Positions 9,253 through 17,501 of a DNA stretch of 64,000 bases are shown here, piece by piece; position 1 is the first letter of the stretch; every line of letters begins with the position of its first letter. Source of the DNA: JBDHWG01 sp046328505. Its GTDB lineage: Bacteria > Chloroflexota > Anaerolineae > Epilineales > JAHCIE01. Made by a program: the position numbers and the translations under genes. The stretch covers positions 930,001 to 994,000 of the forward strand of contig JAXLWL010000002.1 in assembly GCA_046328505.1 (NCBI GenBank), read 5' to 3'. The notes under the pieces were generated by a model. It saw only the letters and a list, made by a program, of their open reading frames with translations. It did not search any database and was not told the DNA's origin.

Positions 9253-9281
9253 ATTCTAACATAGATAACGCCGTCTGTCAA
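9253..9281 (-). promoter_or_regulatory. ilv operon promoter
   Basis: Minus-strand TTGACA at 9281-9276, a 17-base spacer and TAGAAT at 9258-9253. This is a near-consensus sigma70-type promoter about 45 bases before the leader peptide start, in the gap after malQ. Confidence 0.85.
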
Positions 9282-9329
9282 GCCCAGATACGGTCTGTTG
9301 CGCGAGAAATCAAAAACTTCGCCGGACCG

Positions 9330-10922
9330 CTAACCTTTCTGCTTGCTCGACGCGGCGATATCGATTCCTTCTGACGCGGCGGCGGCCATCTCCATAGCCA
9401 GCTTCGCCGCGTGCGGCCCGCGCCCGGCCAGGCGCGTCAGGCGGCGCAGGCGCTCGGCTGTGCCATCGGGAATTCGCGTGAGCCGCCAGCTCCAGTTCCC
9501 GCTGGCCTTGCCGGGCGTGTTCATGCGGGCCTCGCTGCCCGCGCCGATCACGTCCTGCATCGGAAAGACGGCCCAGCGCGCCACGGACATCGTGGCCAGG
9601 CGAATGAGCGCCCAGTTGACAGGCCGGCCGTGCGCCTCTGTGTAGTCGAGGACCGTCGCCTGCTCTTTGGCCGGCGCTGCCTGGAACCAGCCCACAGTCG
9701 TGTCGTTGTCGTGAGTGCCGGTGTAGACGACGCAGTTGCGCTCGTAGTTGTGAGGCAGGTAGGGGTTCGACGAGTCGGTTCCGAAGGCGAATTGAAGCAC
9801 CTTCATGCCCGGGAAGCCTTCTCCATCCCGCAGCGCCTCCACCGCCGGCGTAATCACGCCCAGGTCCTCGGCGATGATGGGCAGGTTTCCGAGGGCGGCG
9901 CGGACCGCGGCGAACATCTTGGAGCCTGGGCCCGGCTTCCAGGCTCCATTAATCGCCGTTTCCTCGTCTGCGGGTACACTCCAATAAGCGATGAAGCCGC
10001 GGAAGTGATCGAGACGCACGATATCGACGGCTTCGAAGGTGTGCCGGAAACGCTCGACCCACCACGTGTACCCCTCGGCTTCCATCTCGTCCCATCGATA
10101 GAGTGGATTGCCCCAGAGCTGACCGGTTGGGCTGAAGTAGTCAGGAGGGACGCCCGCGACGGCCGTCGGATGGCCTTCCTCGTTGAAATAGAACATTTCG
10201 GGGTGCGCCCAGGCATCCGCGCTGTCATAGGCGACGAAGATGGGGATGTCGCCGATGATGCGGATACCCTTCTTAGCGGCGTAAGCGTGAACGGCCGACC
10301 ACTGGCGGTCGAACTCGTACTGGTAATACACGTGCCGGGCGATGTCGTCGGAGAGCTCCGCCCGCCAGCGCGCCAGGGCCTCCGTCTGCCGCGTCCGGAT
10401 GTCCTTCGGCCAGTCGCTCCAGGCGGAGGACAACTTCTCCTTCAGCGCCATGAATAGCGCGAAATCCGGCAGCCAGTTGCTGTTCTTGTCGGCGTAAGCC
10501 TGAATGGCTTGACGCTCGGCAGCGGTCGCGGTTTCCTTGAAATGGTGATAGGCGAGGCGCAGCATGGCGTTGCGCCACTCGATGACGGGGCCGAAGTCAA
10601 CATGGCTCGCCGGGAAGTTGGGGCAATTGGCCAGTTCGTCGGGGCTGAGTCGCCCCTGCTTCGCGAGCTGTTCCATGCTGATGAGCATCGGGTTGCCGGC
10701 GAACGCCGAGAAGGACTGATATGGCGAGTCGCCGTAGCCGGTGGGGCCGAGCGGCATGATCTGCCACAGGTCCTGTTCAGTGGCGGCGAGGTAGTCGATG
10801 AACGCTTCGGCCGCGCTGCCTAGCTCGCCTATCCCATACGGGCCGGGAAGAGAGGTTGGGTGTAGCAAGATGCCACTCGATCGCGGTGAATTGAGGAGTG
10901 AGCCCGGGGCTGCTTGTGCCAT
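9330..10922 (-). CDS. malQ: 4-alpha-glucanotransferase (amylomaltase)
   Basis: GH77 enzyme that transfers alpha-1,4-glucan segments between chains, used in maltodextrin or glycogen turnover. The protein opens with the family signature SSGILLHPTSLPGPYGIGELG and has IMPLGPTGYGDSPYQ. Catalytic residues are visible as the nucleophile Asp in DIVRLDHFRGF, the acid/base Glu in IIAEDLGV and the stabilising Asp in GTHDNDTTVGW. At 530 residues it is the short bacterial type without extra N-terminal domains. The ribosome binding site is weak (GGCGGA). It lies alone upstream of the ilv promoter, with no glycogen genes nearby. Confidence 0.96.
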   Translation of the reverse strand: MAQAAPGSLLNSPRSSGILLHPTSLPGPYGIGELGSAAEAFIDYLAATEQDLWQIMPLGPTGYGDSPYQSFSAFAGNPMLISMEQLAKQGRLSPDELANCPNFPASHVDFGPVIEWRNAMLRLAYHHFKETATAAERQAIQAYADKNSNWLPDFALFMALKEKLSSAWSDWPKDIRTRQTEALARWRAELSDDIARHVYYQYEFDRQWSAVHAYAAKKGIRIIGDIPIFVAYDSADAWAHPEMFYFNEEGHPTAVAGVPPDYFSPTGQLWGNPLYRWDEMEAEGYTWWVERFRHTFEAVDIVRLDHFRGFIAYWSVPADEETAINGAWKPGPGSKMFAAVRAALGNLPIIAEDLGVITPAVEALRDGEGFPGMKVLQFAFGTDSSNPYLPHNYERNCVVYTGTHDNDTTVGWFQAAPAKEQATVLDYTEAHGRPVNWALIRLATMSVARWAVFPMQDVIGAGSEARMNTPGKASGNWSWRLTRIPDGTAERLRRLTRLAGRGPHAAKLAMEMAAAASEGIDIAASSKQKG

Positions 10923-11070
10923 AGGAAATCCGCCTGTATTGGTGTAGAATTCGGCTTAAGGCGGCGGCGTTCACGTCTCTGTGGAGCCTGGCAGCGCCGC
11001 CATTCGGTCTAGACCTATTATATCACCGTCCGCTATGACCGCAAGCACGTCGTGCGATAGATGGAGCCTG

Positions 11071-11709
11071 ATGACGGTCGAATCTCGGCGCCCTCTGCAG
11101 CGCCTCATTCAGCGCGTCTTTGCCCACGTGCTCGCGCGGGGCGGCGACTTCGACCGCCGATATTACGGCGCCCGTCGCGCGCATCTGCTTTCATCCCTGG
11201 ACGGACGTGTCCTCGAGATCGGGCCGGGCGCCGGAACAAATCTGGCCTACTTGCCGCGGGATGTCGAGTGGATCGGCGTCGAGCCGAACGAATTCATGCA
11301 CCCGTACATTCGACGGCGGGCAGAGGAGATGGGCCGCGACATTGACTTGCGCGCGGCGCCGGCAGAGGTTCTGGACGTTCCCGACGCGAGCGTCGACTCC
11401 GTAGTCGGGACGCTGGTCTTGTGCTCGGTGGAAGATCAGCAGCGTGTTCTGAGCGAGATCATCCGCGTCCTAAAGCCGGGTGGGCGTTTCATATTCATCG
11501 AGCACGTCGCCTCGCCGCCCGGCTCCACGCGCCGTTGGATGCAGAACGTGAGCCAACCGGTGGTCACGTTCTTTGCGGACGGTTGCCATCCGAACCGGGA
11601 AACCCTGCGGGTGATCGAGAGCGCGGGCTTTCGCGACGTACAAGTCGAGCGTTTCAGCGTGCCCGCGTGGATCGTCGGACCGCATATATCAGGCATCGCG
11701 ACACGCTAG
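11071..11709 (+). CDS. Class I SAM-dependent methyltransferase
   Basis: The Rossmann methyltransferase core is clear: VLEIGPGAGTNLAYLP is motif I, IGVEPNEFM carries the acidic residue of motif II, and VGTLVLCSVEDQQRVLSEIIRVLKPGG-type segments follow. The overall pattern resembles methyltransferase type 11 and METTL7-like enzymes. The FIFIEHVASPPGS and WMQNVSQPVV region fits that subgroup, whose members act on lipids or small thiols. I start it at 11071 (MTVESRRP) because GGAG lies five bases upstream; the frame is open to 10981. The substrate is unknown. It is divergent from malQ. Confidence 0.85.
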   Translation: MTVESRRPLQRLIQRVFAHVLARGGDFDRRYYGARRAHLLSSLDGRVLEIGPGAGTNLAYLPRDVEWIGVEPNEFMHPYIRRRAEEMGRDIDLRAAPAEVLDVPDASVDSVVGTLVLCSVEDQQRVLSEIIRVLKPGGRFIFIEHVASPPGSTRRWMQNVSQPVVTFFADGCHPNRETLRVIESAGFRDVQVERFSVPAWIVGPHISGIATR

Positions 11710-11788
11710 CTGCTCTTGTGGTGACGACGACGTCCAACGCCAATAAATGGCCGGTCGTACAACTCACACCCAGAAAGGATCATGCCCC

Positions 11789-11992
11789 ATGACCGAACAA
11801 GAGGAAAATGAGCTGTCAGAGGAGTTCGAGAGCTATTCGCCTGCCTCGATCCCGGAAATCGTCGAGTCAAACGACGCCGAGTGGCAGCGCGCCGGTGGTG
11901 AGGAGGGCGTTGAGGCAACGGCGGCAGACATCCCGATGCCCAACCCTGCCGATGTGACCCTGGCGGAGGAGGAGAACGCGGCGGACGCCTAG
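11789..11992 (+). CDS. Small acidic protein, unknown function
   Basis: A 67-residue, strongly acidic protein beginning MTEQEENELSEEFESY and ending EEENAADA. It has no cysteines, membrane segment or recognised motif and is probably disordered. An AAAGGATC site lies upstream; a nearer ATG at 11780 is out of frame and stops after a few codons. It is 79 bases after the methyltransferase and precedes a shared hairpin. I do not recognise a family. Confidence 0.55.
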   Translation: MTEQEENELSEEFESYSPASIPEIVESNDAEWQRAGGEEGVEATAADIPMPNPADVTLAEEENAADA

Positions 11993-12024
11993 GCGCGTGA
12001 AGACCTAGGCGATACAGGGCGCTA

Positions 12025-12060
12025 AAAAATGAGAGGGACGGCTCGTTTGCCGTCCCTCTC
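12025..12060 (-). terminator. Terminator of the CAP-domain gene
   Basis: A perfect 12-bp stem (12031-12042 with 12049-12060) and a 6-base loop. On the minus strand six T residues follow at 12030-12025. It lies between convergent genes and may also slow plus-strand transcription. Confidence 0.85.
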
Positions 12061-12076
12061 GTGCTTCTGCCCGGTT

Positions 12077-12889
12077 CTAGAAACCGGGGATCGTCGTCAC
12101 AGTTCGCTTGACGTAGCGTCCATCGCCCGGCATCAGCGACTGCAGTCTGGCGTCCAGGTTCCGATAGTACGCGGTGAAGTCGCGGAACTCAACGTATGCC
12201 CAGCCTGCCTTTGAGCCGGGGGGCTGGTTGTCGGCCGTCGTGCCGTAGAAGTAGCAGCCCGCGCCGACCTGGCCCTGGTAGCGGCCATCACCGGTGAGTT
12301 GCTGGCTGCCGCAAATCTCGCGCACCGTCTCGACGATGCCGTCCTTCGCGGCGGGCATGTAGAACAGGTACCGAATGATGTTGCCAGACACGACAGGCGG
12401 CATGGGCGGCACCGCTGCTGCGTAGTCGCACGTCGCCAGGCTCCCATATGTGGTACCTGGATACTGCTGAAGCTCGCAGCCGATGCTTGTAAAGTCTCCC
12501 TTCATAATCGCATCGTGCGGAGGGCTGTTTGTCCACTGCTGGCGAGTCTTGGCGGCATCATAGTTTCCCCCGGCAATCGTCTCGCCGGCGCTAGAGAGTC
12601 CGGTGACTCCCTCGTTCACCATACGCTGCATGAAGTCAGGTTCACCCGGCAACTGGTGCGAGACGGTGTTTTTCTGGGCCATCAGGTCGTCGTGCTTCCG
12701 AGCGGCTTCATAGATGCGCGTATCCCAGGCCAGCGGCCGCAGCCCCAGGCTCTGCCGATACGCGTTTACTTCGCTTGCCAGCGCATACCCCAGGCTGCCT
12801 GCGGCCGGCTGGCTCTCGCTCGCGATGACGGTGCTGCCGCCGAGGACAAAGAGCACAACGACAACCGTCATCATTGACCACTTACGCAC
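12077..12889 (-). CDS. Secreted CAP (SCP/PR-1-like) domain protein
   Basis: A signal peptide of about 24 residues (MRKWSMMTVVVVLFVLGGS) precedes a CAP domain: a helix with EVNAYRQSLGLRPLAWD, then AARKHDDLMAQKNTVSHQ, then GETIAGG and a QQWTNSPPHDAIMKGDF segment. These match the usual NxxR, HS and WxxSPxH positions of bacterial CAP proteins. Four cysteines in the second half may form disulfides. Bacterial CAP proteins are mostly exported and of unclear function. The 270 residues include a C-terminal extension beyond the CAP core. It is a single gene with a strong terminator. Confidence 0.85.
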   Translation of the reverse strand: MRKWSMMTVVVVLFVLGGSTVIASESQPAAGSLGYALASEVNAYRQSLGLRPLAWDTRIYEAARKHDDLMAQKNTVSHQLPGEPDFMQRMVNEGVTGLSSAGETIAGGNYDAAKTRQQWTNSPPHDAIMKGDFTSIGCELQQYPGTTYGSLATCDYAAAVPPMPPVVSGNIIRYLFYMPAAKDGIVETVREICGSQQLTGDGRYQGQVGAGCYFYGTTADNQPPGSKAGWAYVEFRDFTAYYRNLDARLQSLMPGDGRYVKRTVTTIPGF

Positions 12890-13082
12890 TTGCTTTTCTC
12901 CTTCTGGTCTCAGGGCGCGAGTCTGCTCGCCTGTAGAGATAAGCGTTCTCTGAGGCGTACAATGGCTCCGCGGCCCATCCGACTTCGATCGGGTTTTGCG
13001 CCGGGTAGTATATCACAGCTCCAGAAGGTTAACGTTTAGATATCTTCACGTTTGCCCCGGCGCGCCTCTTTCGTCACTCACG

Positions 13083-14171
13083 CTAGGCGAGGCGACGCGC
13101 TCGCCTGGCCCGGAAAACAAGGATGGCAAGGGTGACGGCTGTCAGGGGTAGAGCAAAGGCAAAGATGAAGACGCTAAAAGCAGGCAGGGCGGGGTGTTCC
13201 ATCGCATCGAGCAGCAGGTAACCGATGTAGGCGGCGTAGTAGAGCAGGAAGAAGACACCCTCGGCGCGGGAGATAGAGCCGCCGGTGAAAAGAATCGGCA
13301 GACACGCGATCGCGACAACGATCATCACCGGGATGTCGAACGTGAGCGCGGTGGGGGGAATCTCGATGCCGTGCGGCGCCAGCAAGGCCGTCAACCCAAG
13401 CACGACGGTGATGTTGGCGATGTTGCTGCCGATGGCGTTCCCCACGGCAATATCCCGCTCGCCGCGAATGCTGGCGATCACGGTGATGGCGATTTCGGGC
13501 AGCGATGTTCCAATGGCGACGATGGTCGAGCCGATGATCAGCTCGCTGACACCCAACGTGCGGGCGATGGCCGTCGCGCCATCCACCAGCCAGCGCGACC
13601 CAATGATCAGCATCACCAGGCCGACCACTATCAGGGCGACCTGCACAACCATACCCTTGACCGTCCGCCCAGCCCTGCCCCCGTACTCCTTGGCGTATTC
13701 GTCCTTGACTTTGTCGCTCTCGCGCCGGCTCTCGCGGACGGCGTAGACGGTGTACACGACAGCGATGGCGAACAGGAGCAGGCCATCTAGCCGGCCCAGT
13801 ACTCCCTTCCAACCCAGACCCAGCAGCATGATTGACAGGCCGATCATGATCGGCACATCGAGCCGGAGCAGGCGCATGTCTGCGACCAACGGTGCGATGA
13901 CGGCAGCCAGGCCAAGAATCAACAGCACGTTGGCGATATTGCTACCGACCACGTTACCGACCGCCAGGCCGCTCTGTCCGGCGAAGGTGGATTGCAGCGT
14001 CACCGCAAGCTCGGGGGAACTGGTGCCGAGGGCGACGACCGTCAGGCCGACGACGAGAGGCGGAATGCCGACGAAGGATGCCAGGCGGGATGCTCCGTGA
14101 ACCAGGGCCTCGGCGCCTAGTATGAGGACAACCAGGCCGACCAGGAAGAGGACGAAGGTGACAGTGCTCAT
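13083..14171 (-). CDS. Calcium/sodium antiporter, CaCA family (YrbG-like)
   Basis: A membrane exchanger of about ten transmembrane helices in two inverted halves. The alpha-1 repeat is visible as VALGTSSPELAVTLQS and GNVVGSNIANVLLILG, and the alpha-2 repeat as AIGTSLPEIAITVIAS and GNAIGSNIANITVVLG. These carry the ion-binding Glu, Ser and Asn residues. A charged cytoplasmic loop (RESRRESDKVKDEYAKE) separates the halves. I start it at 14171 (MSTVTFVLF), where GGAG is 8 bases upstream; the frame continues nine codons further. Physiological direction and ions are inferred from the family. Confidence 0.93.
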   Translation of the reverse strand: MSTVTFVLFLVGLVVLILGAEALVHGASRLASFVGIPPLVVGLTVVALGTSSPELAVTLQSTFAGQSGLAVGNVVGSNIANVLLILGLAAVIAPLVADMRLLRLDVPIMIGLSIMLLGLGWKGVLGRLDGLLLFAIAVVYTVYAVRESRRESDKVKDEYAKEYGGRAGRTVKGMVVQVALIVVGLVMLIIGSRWLVDGATAIARTLGVSELIIGSTIVAIGTSLPEIAITVIASIRGERDIAVGNAIGSNIANITVVLGLTALLAPHGIEIPPTALTFDIPVMIVVAIACLPILFTGGSISRAEGVFFLLYYAAYIGYLLLDAMEHPALPAFSVFIFAFALPLTAVTLAILVFRARRARRLA

Positions 14172-14287
14172 GGGTGGCTCCGGGCCAAATGACAACACAA
14201 GACGAGGCGGCCGCGCCAGGGGCGAGGCTCACCACCTATGATACATCCGCCCGTCGTTGGGGTAAAGCGCGAGTGCCCTGCTCGGTT

Positions 14288-14316
14288 TTGCTCTACATCG
14301 CGGGATGGGGTAGACT
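14288..14316 (+). promoter_or_regulatory. Promoter of the thioesterase gene
   Basis: TTGCTC at 14288-14293, a 17-base spacer and TAGACT at 14311-14316, followed 44 bases later by the ATG with a GGGGAG site. Confidence 0.5.
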
Positions 14317-14359
14317 AGGCGGAAACGTCGTCTGAATTCGGCTTGGGGAGAGAAGATCT

Positions 14360-14785
14360 ATGCCGCCGACCGGCTTTATCAGTAATACCCCCATTCGGGT
14401 CCGCTACGCGGAAACGGACCAGATGGGCATCGCACATCACACCGCATATATCGTCTGGTTCGAGGCTGGGCGTTCTGACTGGATGCGGCAGCAGGGCTAC
14501 TCCTACGCCGATTTCGAGAAGGCGGGCTACCTGCTCCCGCTCTCCGAAGTCGGGGCACGCTTCGTCCTGCCGGCGCTGTATGATGAGGAAGTTATCGTCC
14601 AGACCTGGATTTCTGAACTGCGCTCTCGAAAGCTCCAGTTCAGCTACCAGGTCGTGCGACCGCCGGAGAGTACGCTTCTTGTGACCGGCTTCTCGACGCA
14701 CATTGTGACCGACAAGGCCGGACGTGTGACGACGTTCCCCGCCGAGGTACGGCAGTTCCTGGAGAAGGGGGTGGGCGGCCAATGA
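14360..14785 (+). CDS. Acyl-CoA thioesterase, YbgC/4-hydroxybenzoyl-CoA family
   Basis: A hot-dog fold thioesterase of 141 residues. The family signature is clear near the N-terminus, RVRYAETDQMGIAHHTAYI, with the catalytic Asp in TDQMGI, followed by FEAGRSDWMRQQGYSY. Hydrolyses acyl-CoA or acyl-ACP thioesters; the exact acyl group cannot be read from sequence. GGGGAGAG lies before the ATG. Transcribed away from the exchanger gene and towards the response regulator gene. Confidence 0.9.
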   Translation: MPPTGFISNTPIRVRYAETDQMGIAHHTAYIVWFEAGRSDWMRQQGYSYADFEKAGYLLPLSEVGARFVLPALYDEEVIVQTWISELRSRKLQFSYQVVRPPESTLLVTGFSTHIVTDKAGRVTTFPAEVRQFLEKGVGGQ

Positions 14786-14843
14786 CTAAAGCCGCGAGAT
14801 TGAGTTCGCGGTTTCGTAGGAAGCCCATCCCTACCGGATGGAG

Positions 14844-15740
14844 CTAGGGGAGGCGGAGACGATAACCGACGCCGCGCTCGGTAACGATGAGCGAGGGCTG
14901 ACCGGGTATGTCGAGCTTCTGGCGGAGTCGGCTGAGGTGGACCCAGACGTAGTCATCACTCTCGACGTACTGTGGTCCCCAGACACGGTGCAGGAGCTGC
15001 TTGTGGGTGAGGATGCGCCCGGCTTCGAGGGCGAGCTGGCTCAAGAGGCGGTACTCGGTCGGCGTGAGCGGAATGTCCCGACCCTCAAGCGTGACGGCCT
15101 TGTTTGTCTGATCAATGTGGAGTGGGCCGTGATCGATGCTCGAATCGGTCTCGCGGCGGGTGTGGGTGTAGGCCGTCAGGCGGCGCGTTAACTCCGCGGC
15201 ATTCCACGGATCAAGAATGTAGTCATGCGCCCCGCGTGCCAGAATCTCGTTGATCGCCCGGGGCTTGGATCGGCCCACAAACACGGCGATAGTCGCATGC
15301 GACGTCTGACTGAGGTCCGCGAGGAGGCTGGTATCGGGTTCGATGCGCTGCAATCCAATCAGGATCACCTGGGGACGCCACGACAGGCTCGCGTTGAGGG
15401 CGTCGGCGGCCTTCTCGCAGATCCGCACCTCGAAGCCGGCGCTATCTAGCGCGGGCCGCAGCTCCGCGAGCCGCTGTTCGTCGTTGTCGCAAACGAGAAC
15501 CCGCCCGACGGGGCGCGGCTCAAGCTTGAGACGGCGCCGCATCTCATTGGTCACGTCTCGCGCGCGCGCGAGCGCTGCGGTTGCCGGATCAGTCAGGCCT
15601 ATCGTGTCCTCGAGGGCCGTTAGCGCATCCTCGAGCGAGGTGAGGAGAGTTCGGAACTCAATATCGACCGCCAGACGGAGCTCTGAGTCTTCGAGCGGCT
15701 CAGCGTATATCATGCTCGGCGCGTCTACGGAAAATGGCAT
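14844..15740 (-). CDS. OmpR-type winged-helix regulator with pseudo-receiver domain
   Basis: Three parts can be seen. Residues 1-75 are helical and end in an Arg-rich segment. Residues 80-195 have the receiver pattern: VLVCDNDEQR, then PQVILIGLQ, then GAHDYILDPWN. Residues 205-298 are the winged-helix DNA-binding domain (LTPTEYRLLSQLA, ILTHKQLLHRVWG, VWVHLSRLRQKLD, RGVGYRL). The phosphoacceptor Asp is replaced by Gly129 and the conserved Lys by Asp177, so phosphorylation control is unlikely. No histidine kinase is adjacent. It is encoded downstream of hpf on the same strand. Confidence 0.85.
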   Translation of the reverse strand: MPFSVDAPSMIYAEPLEDSELRLAVDIEFRTLLTSLEDALTALEDTIGLTDPATAALARARDVTNEMRRRLKLEPRPVGRVLVCDNDEQRLAELRPALDSAGFEVRICEKAADALNASLSWRPQVILIGLQRIEPDTSLLADLSQTSHATIAVFVGRSKPRAINEILARGAHDYILDPWNAAELTRRLTAYTHTRRETDSSIDHGPLHIDQTNKAVTLEGRDIPLTPTEYRLLSQLALEAGRILTHKQLLHRVWGPQYVESDDYVWVHLSRLRQKLDIPGQPSLIVTERGVGYRLRLP

Positions 15741-15765
15741 ACAATGGCCCCGCGTCCTTTGAATG

Positions 15766-15800
15766 TCGCGCCTCGCCGATGAAAACCCGGCGAGGCGCGA
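15766..15800. repeat. 13-bp hairpin between hpf and the regulator gene
   Basis: TCGCGCCTCGCCG (15766-15778) pairs perfectly with 15788-15800 across a 9-base loop. TTCTTATTTC follows on the plus strand. No clear T-tract follows on the minus strand, which is the direction of both flanking genes, so a role as terminator of hpf is uncertain. Confidence 0.5.
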
Positions 15801-15952
15801 TTCTTATTTCGAAGCCCTCAGGACATGCCGCTGTCCGGTGTGTTATGCGCTATGCGGCCGAAACAATTCTACCACACGCGTCCCCGGATGCCAACCATGA
15901 CTGACCTCCGCTTACCTGACGAACCGAGAGCCCCGAAACTTTCCCCACAAAT

Positions 15953-16522
15953 TCACGCAATATCCGGCTCGAGAATGCCGTAGCCACCCTCCTTGCGCCG
16001 ATACACTACGTTCACCTGCCCTGTTTTGCTGTTCTGGAAGAGGTAAAAATCATGCCCCAGCAGCTCCATCTGCTCCGCGGCCTCCTGATCGTCCATCGGA
16101 TGCACGGGGAATCGCTTGCGGCGAATGATCGGCTGCTGGTCCTCGGGCGCCTCTTCGACAGCGACCTCGGTCTCCACGACCGACGCTGCGAGTGCTTCGG
16201 CCCCGGTACCGCGCCCGCGTGAGCGATTCTTGCGCTTGTCCTGGTAGCGGTCGACCTGGCGCTGGAGCTTGTCGAATACAGCATCTACCGCCTCGAACGA
16301 GTCGTGCGCGCGAACTTCCGCGCGCATGACCGCGCGGCTAGCACGGGCGGTGACCTGAGCAACGTACTGCTCCCCCTGGGTGCGCATCGTCTGTGACGAC
16401 AGCTCAACGGAGACACTTTGCACGCCTGGCAGGTGGCGCTCAATTCGGGTTATCTTCTTTTCGATATACTGCTTCAACCCGTCCGAAGCCTCGAAATTAC
16501 GACTGGTAATCCGCAGTTCCAT
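15953..16522 (-). CDS. hpf: Ribosome hibernation-promoting factor, long form
   Basis: Dimerises 70S ribosomes into inactive 100S particles during starvation. The N-terminal S30AE domain reads MELRITSRNFEASDGLKQYIEKK, with VDAVFDKLQRQVDRYQDK at its end. A linker rich in Glu and Ala (residues 98-130) leads to the C-terminal domain (KRFPVHPMDDQEAAEQMELLGHDFYLF, then VVYRRKEGGYGILEP) that mediates 100S dimerisation. The 189 residues fit the long form. It has a perfect-consensus promoter at 16652-16624, the strongest in the window, in keeping with high stress expression. Confidence 0.96.
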   Translation of the reverse strand: MELRITSRNFEASDGLKQYIEKKITRIERHLPGVQSVSVELSSQTMRTQGEQYVAQVTARASRAVMRAEVRAHDSFEAVDAVFDKLQRQVDRYQDKRKNRSRGRGTGAEALAASVVETEVAVEEAPEDQQPIIRRKRFPVHPMDDQEAAEQMELLGHDFYLFQNSKTGQVNVVYRRKEGGYGILEPDIA

Positions 16523-16623
16523 ACGGCCTCCGATGTGTGAATATGCACGATGAAGGGGATGGCGAAGGGGACGACAAGCGGAGATTTGGATGGCGCCGGT
16601 CGCTCGCCATTCATCGTGGCTGC

Positions 16624-16652
16624 ATTATACGGCACGGTACCGGGCTTGTCAA
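16624..16652 (-). promoter_or_regulatory. Consensus promoter of hpf
   Basis: Minus-strand TTGACA at 16652-16647, exactly 17 bases, and TATAAT at 16629-16624: both hexamers match the sigma70 consensus fully. It starts six bases past the comF stop, giving a leader of about 95 bases before the hpf ATG. Confidence 0.9.
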
Positions 16653-16657
16653 AGGGG

Positions 16658-17362
16658 CTAGGCGCGCGCCACGACCGCGGCTATCACGGCGTCGGCACCG
16701 TTTGCCAGGAGTTCCTTGGCGCATGCCCGCATCGTGCTGCCACTCGTGTAGACGTCGTCGACGAGAAGAATGCGCCGGTGATCTGAAAGAGGAGTCACCC
16801 CAAAGGCGTTCGCAACGTTGGCGTGCCGTTCTTTGGCCGTCATCCCCACCTGAGGCGGCGTGAAGCGAACGCGGCTGAGGCTCTTGTTGTCGTAGGGAAG
16901 GCCAAGGCCCGCCGCGACTCTGGAGGCGAGCAGATGCGTATGGTCGTAGCCGCGCTGTGCGATGCGCCGCGGGTGACTCGGCACAGGCATCACCAGGGTG
17001 GCGGCGAAGATATCGCGCTTCATGGCTTCGACGATAAGGCTGCTTAGAATGGCGGCGAGAGGTGGACGATTGTCGTATTTGTAGGCGTGAATAGTCGTGC
17101 GCAGGACGCCATCGTGGACCCCCACCGCTATCAGACCATCGAGAGCCACATCCGCGCCGCGACATGTCTCGCAGAGCGTTTCGGTAGGCAAGGCGAGGTG
17201 GCACCGCGGACACCAGGGCCGGGTCAAGGGGATGATCTTCCGGCGGCACGTCGCGCAGAACCACTCGCCGGCGGCATTGCAGACGACGCAGCGAGGCGGG
17301 AAAAGAATGTCCAGGACCGTCTTGTAGGTCGAGCCACTCGTAGCTAGCAGGCGTTCCAGCAC
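16658..17362 (-). CDS. comF: ComF family phosphoribosyltransferase-like protein
   Basis: The N-terminal zinc-ribbon has three Cys pairs (FPPRCVVCN, WFCATCR, PWCPRCH) and a further CETC pair. The C-terminal PRTase fold shows the PRPP loop ILLVDDVYTSGST and the VPSHPRRIAQRGYDHTHLLA stretch typical of ComF. ComF proteins assist DNA uptake during natural transformation by a poorly known role. The 234 residues match the family. Other competence genes are not in the window, so function in transformation here is inferred only from homology. Confidence 0.9.
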   Translation of the reverse strand: MLERLLATSGSTYKTVLDILFPPRCVVCNAAGEWFCATCRRKIIPLTRPWCPRCHLALPTETLCETCRGADVALDGLIAVGVHDGVLRTTIHAYKYDNRPPLAAILSSLIVEAMKRDIFAATLVMPVPSHPRRIAQRGYDHTHLLASRVAAGLGLPYDNKSLSRVRFTPPQVGMTAKERHANVANAFGVTPLSDHRRILLVDDVYTSGSTMRACAKELLANGADAVIAAVVARA

Positions 17363-17501
17363 AGTTTACCATCTCCAGCGAGGGCTTGCCCGTACTATAG
17401 CGTTACCCGCTTGCGAAGGCAAGCGCAGTCAGAGGCGTGACAAGGCAGCCCTGGGCGCGTTATAAACAGTGTGAATGATATTGGCCCCGTTCGGAGGATG
17501 C

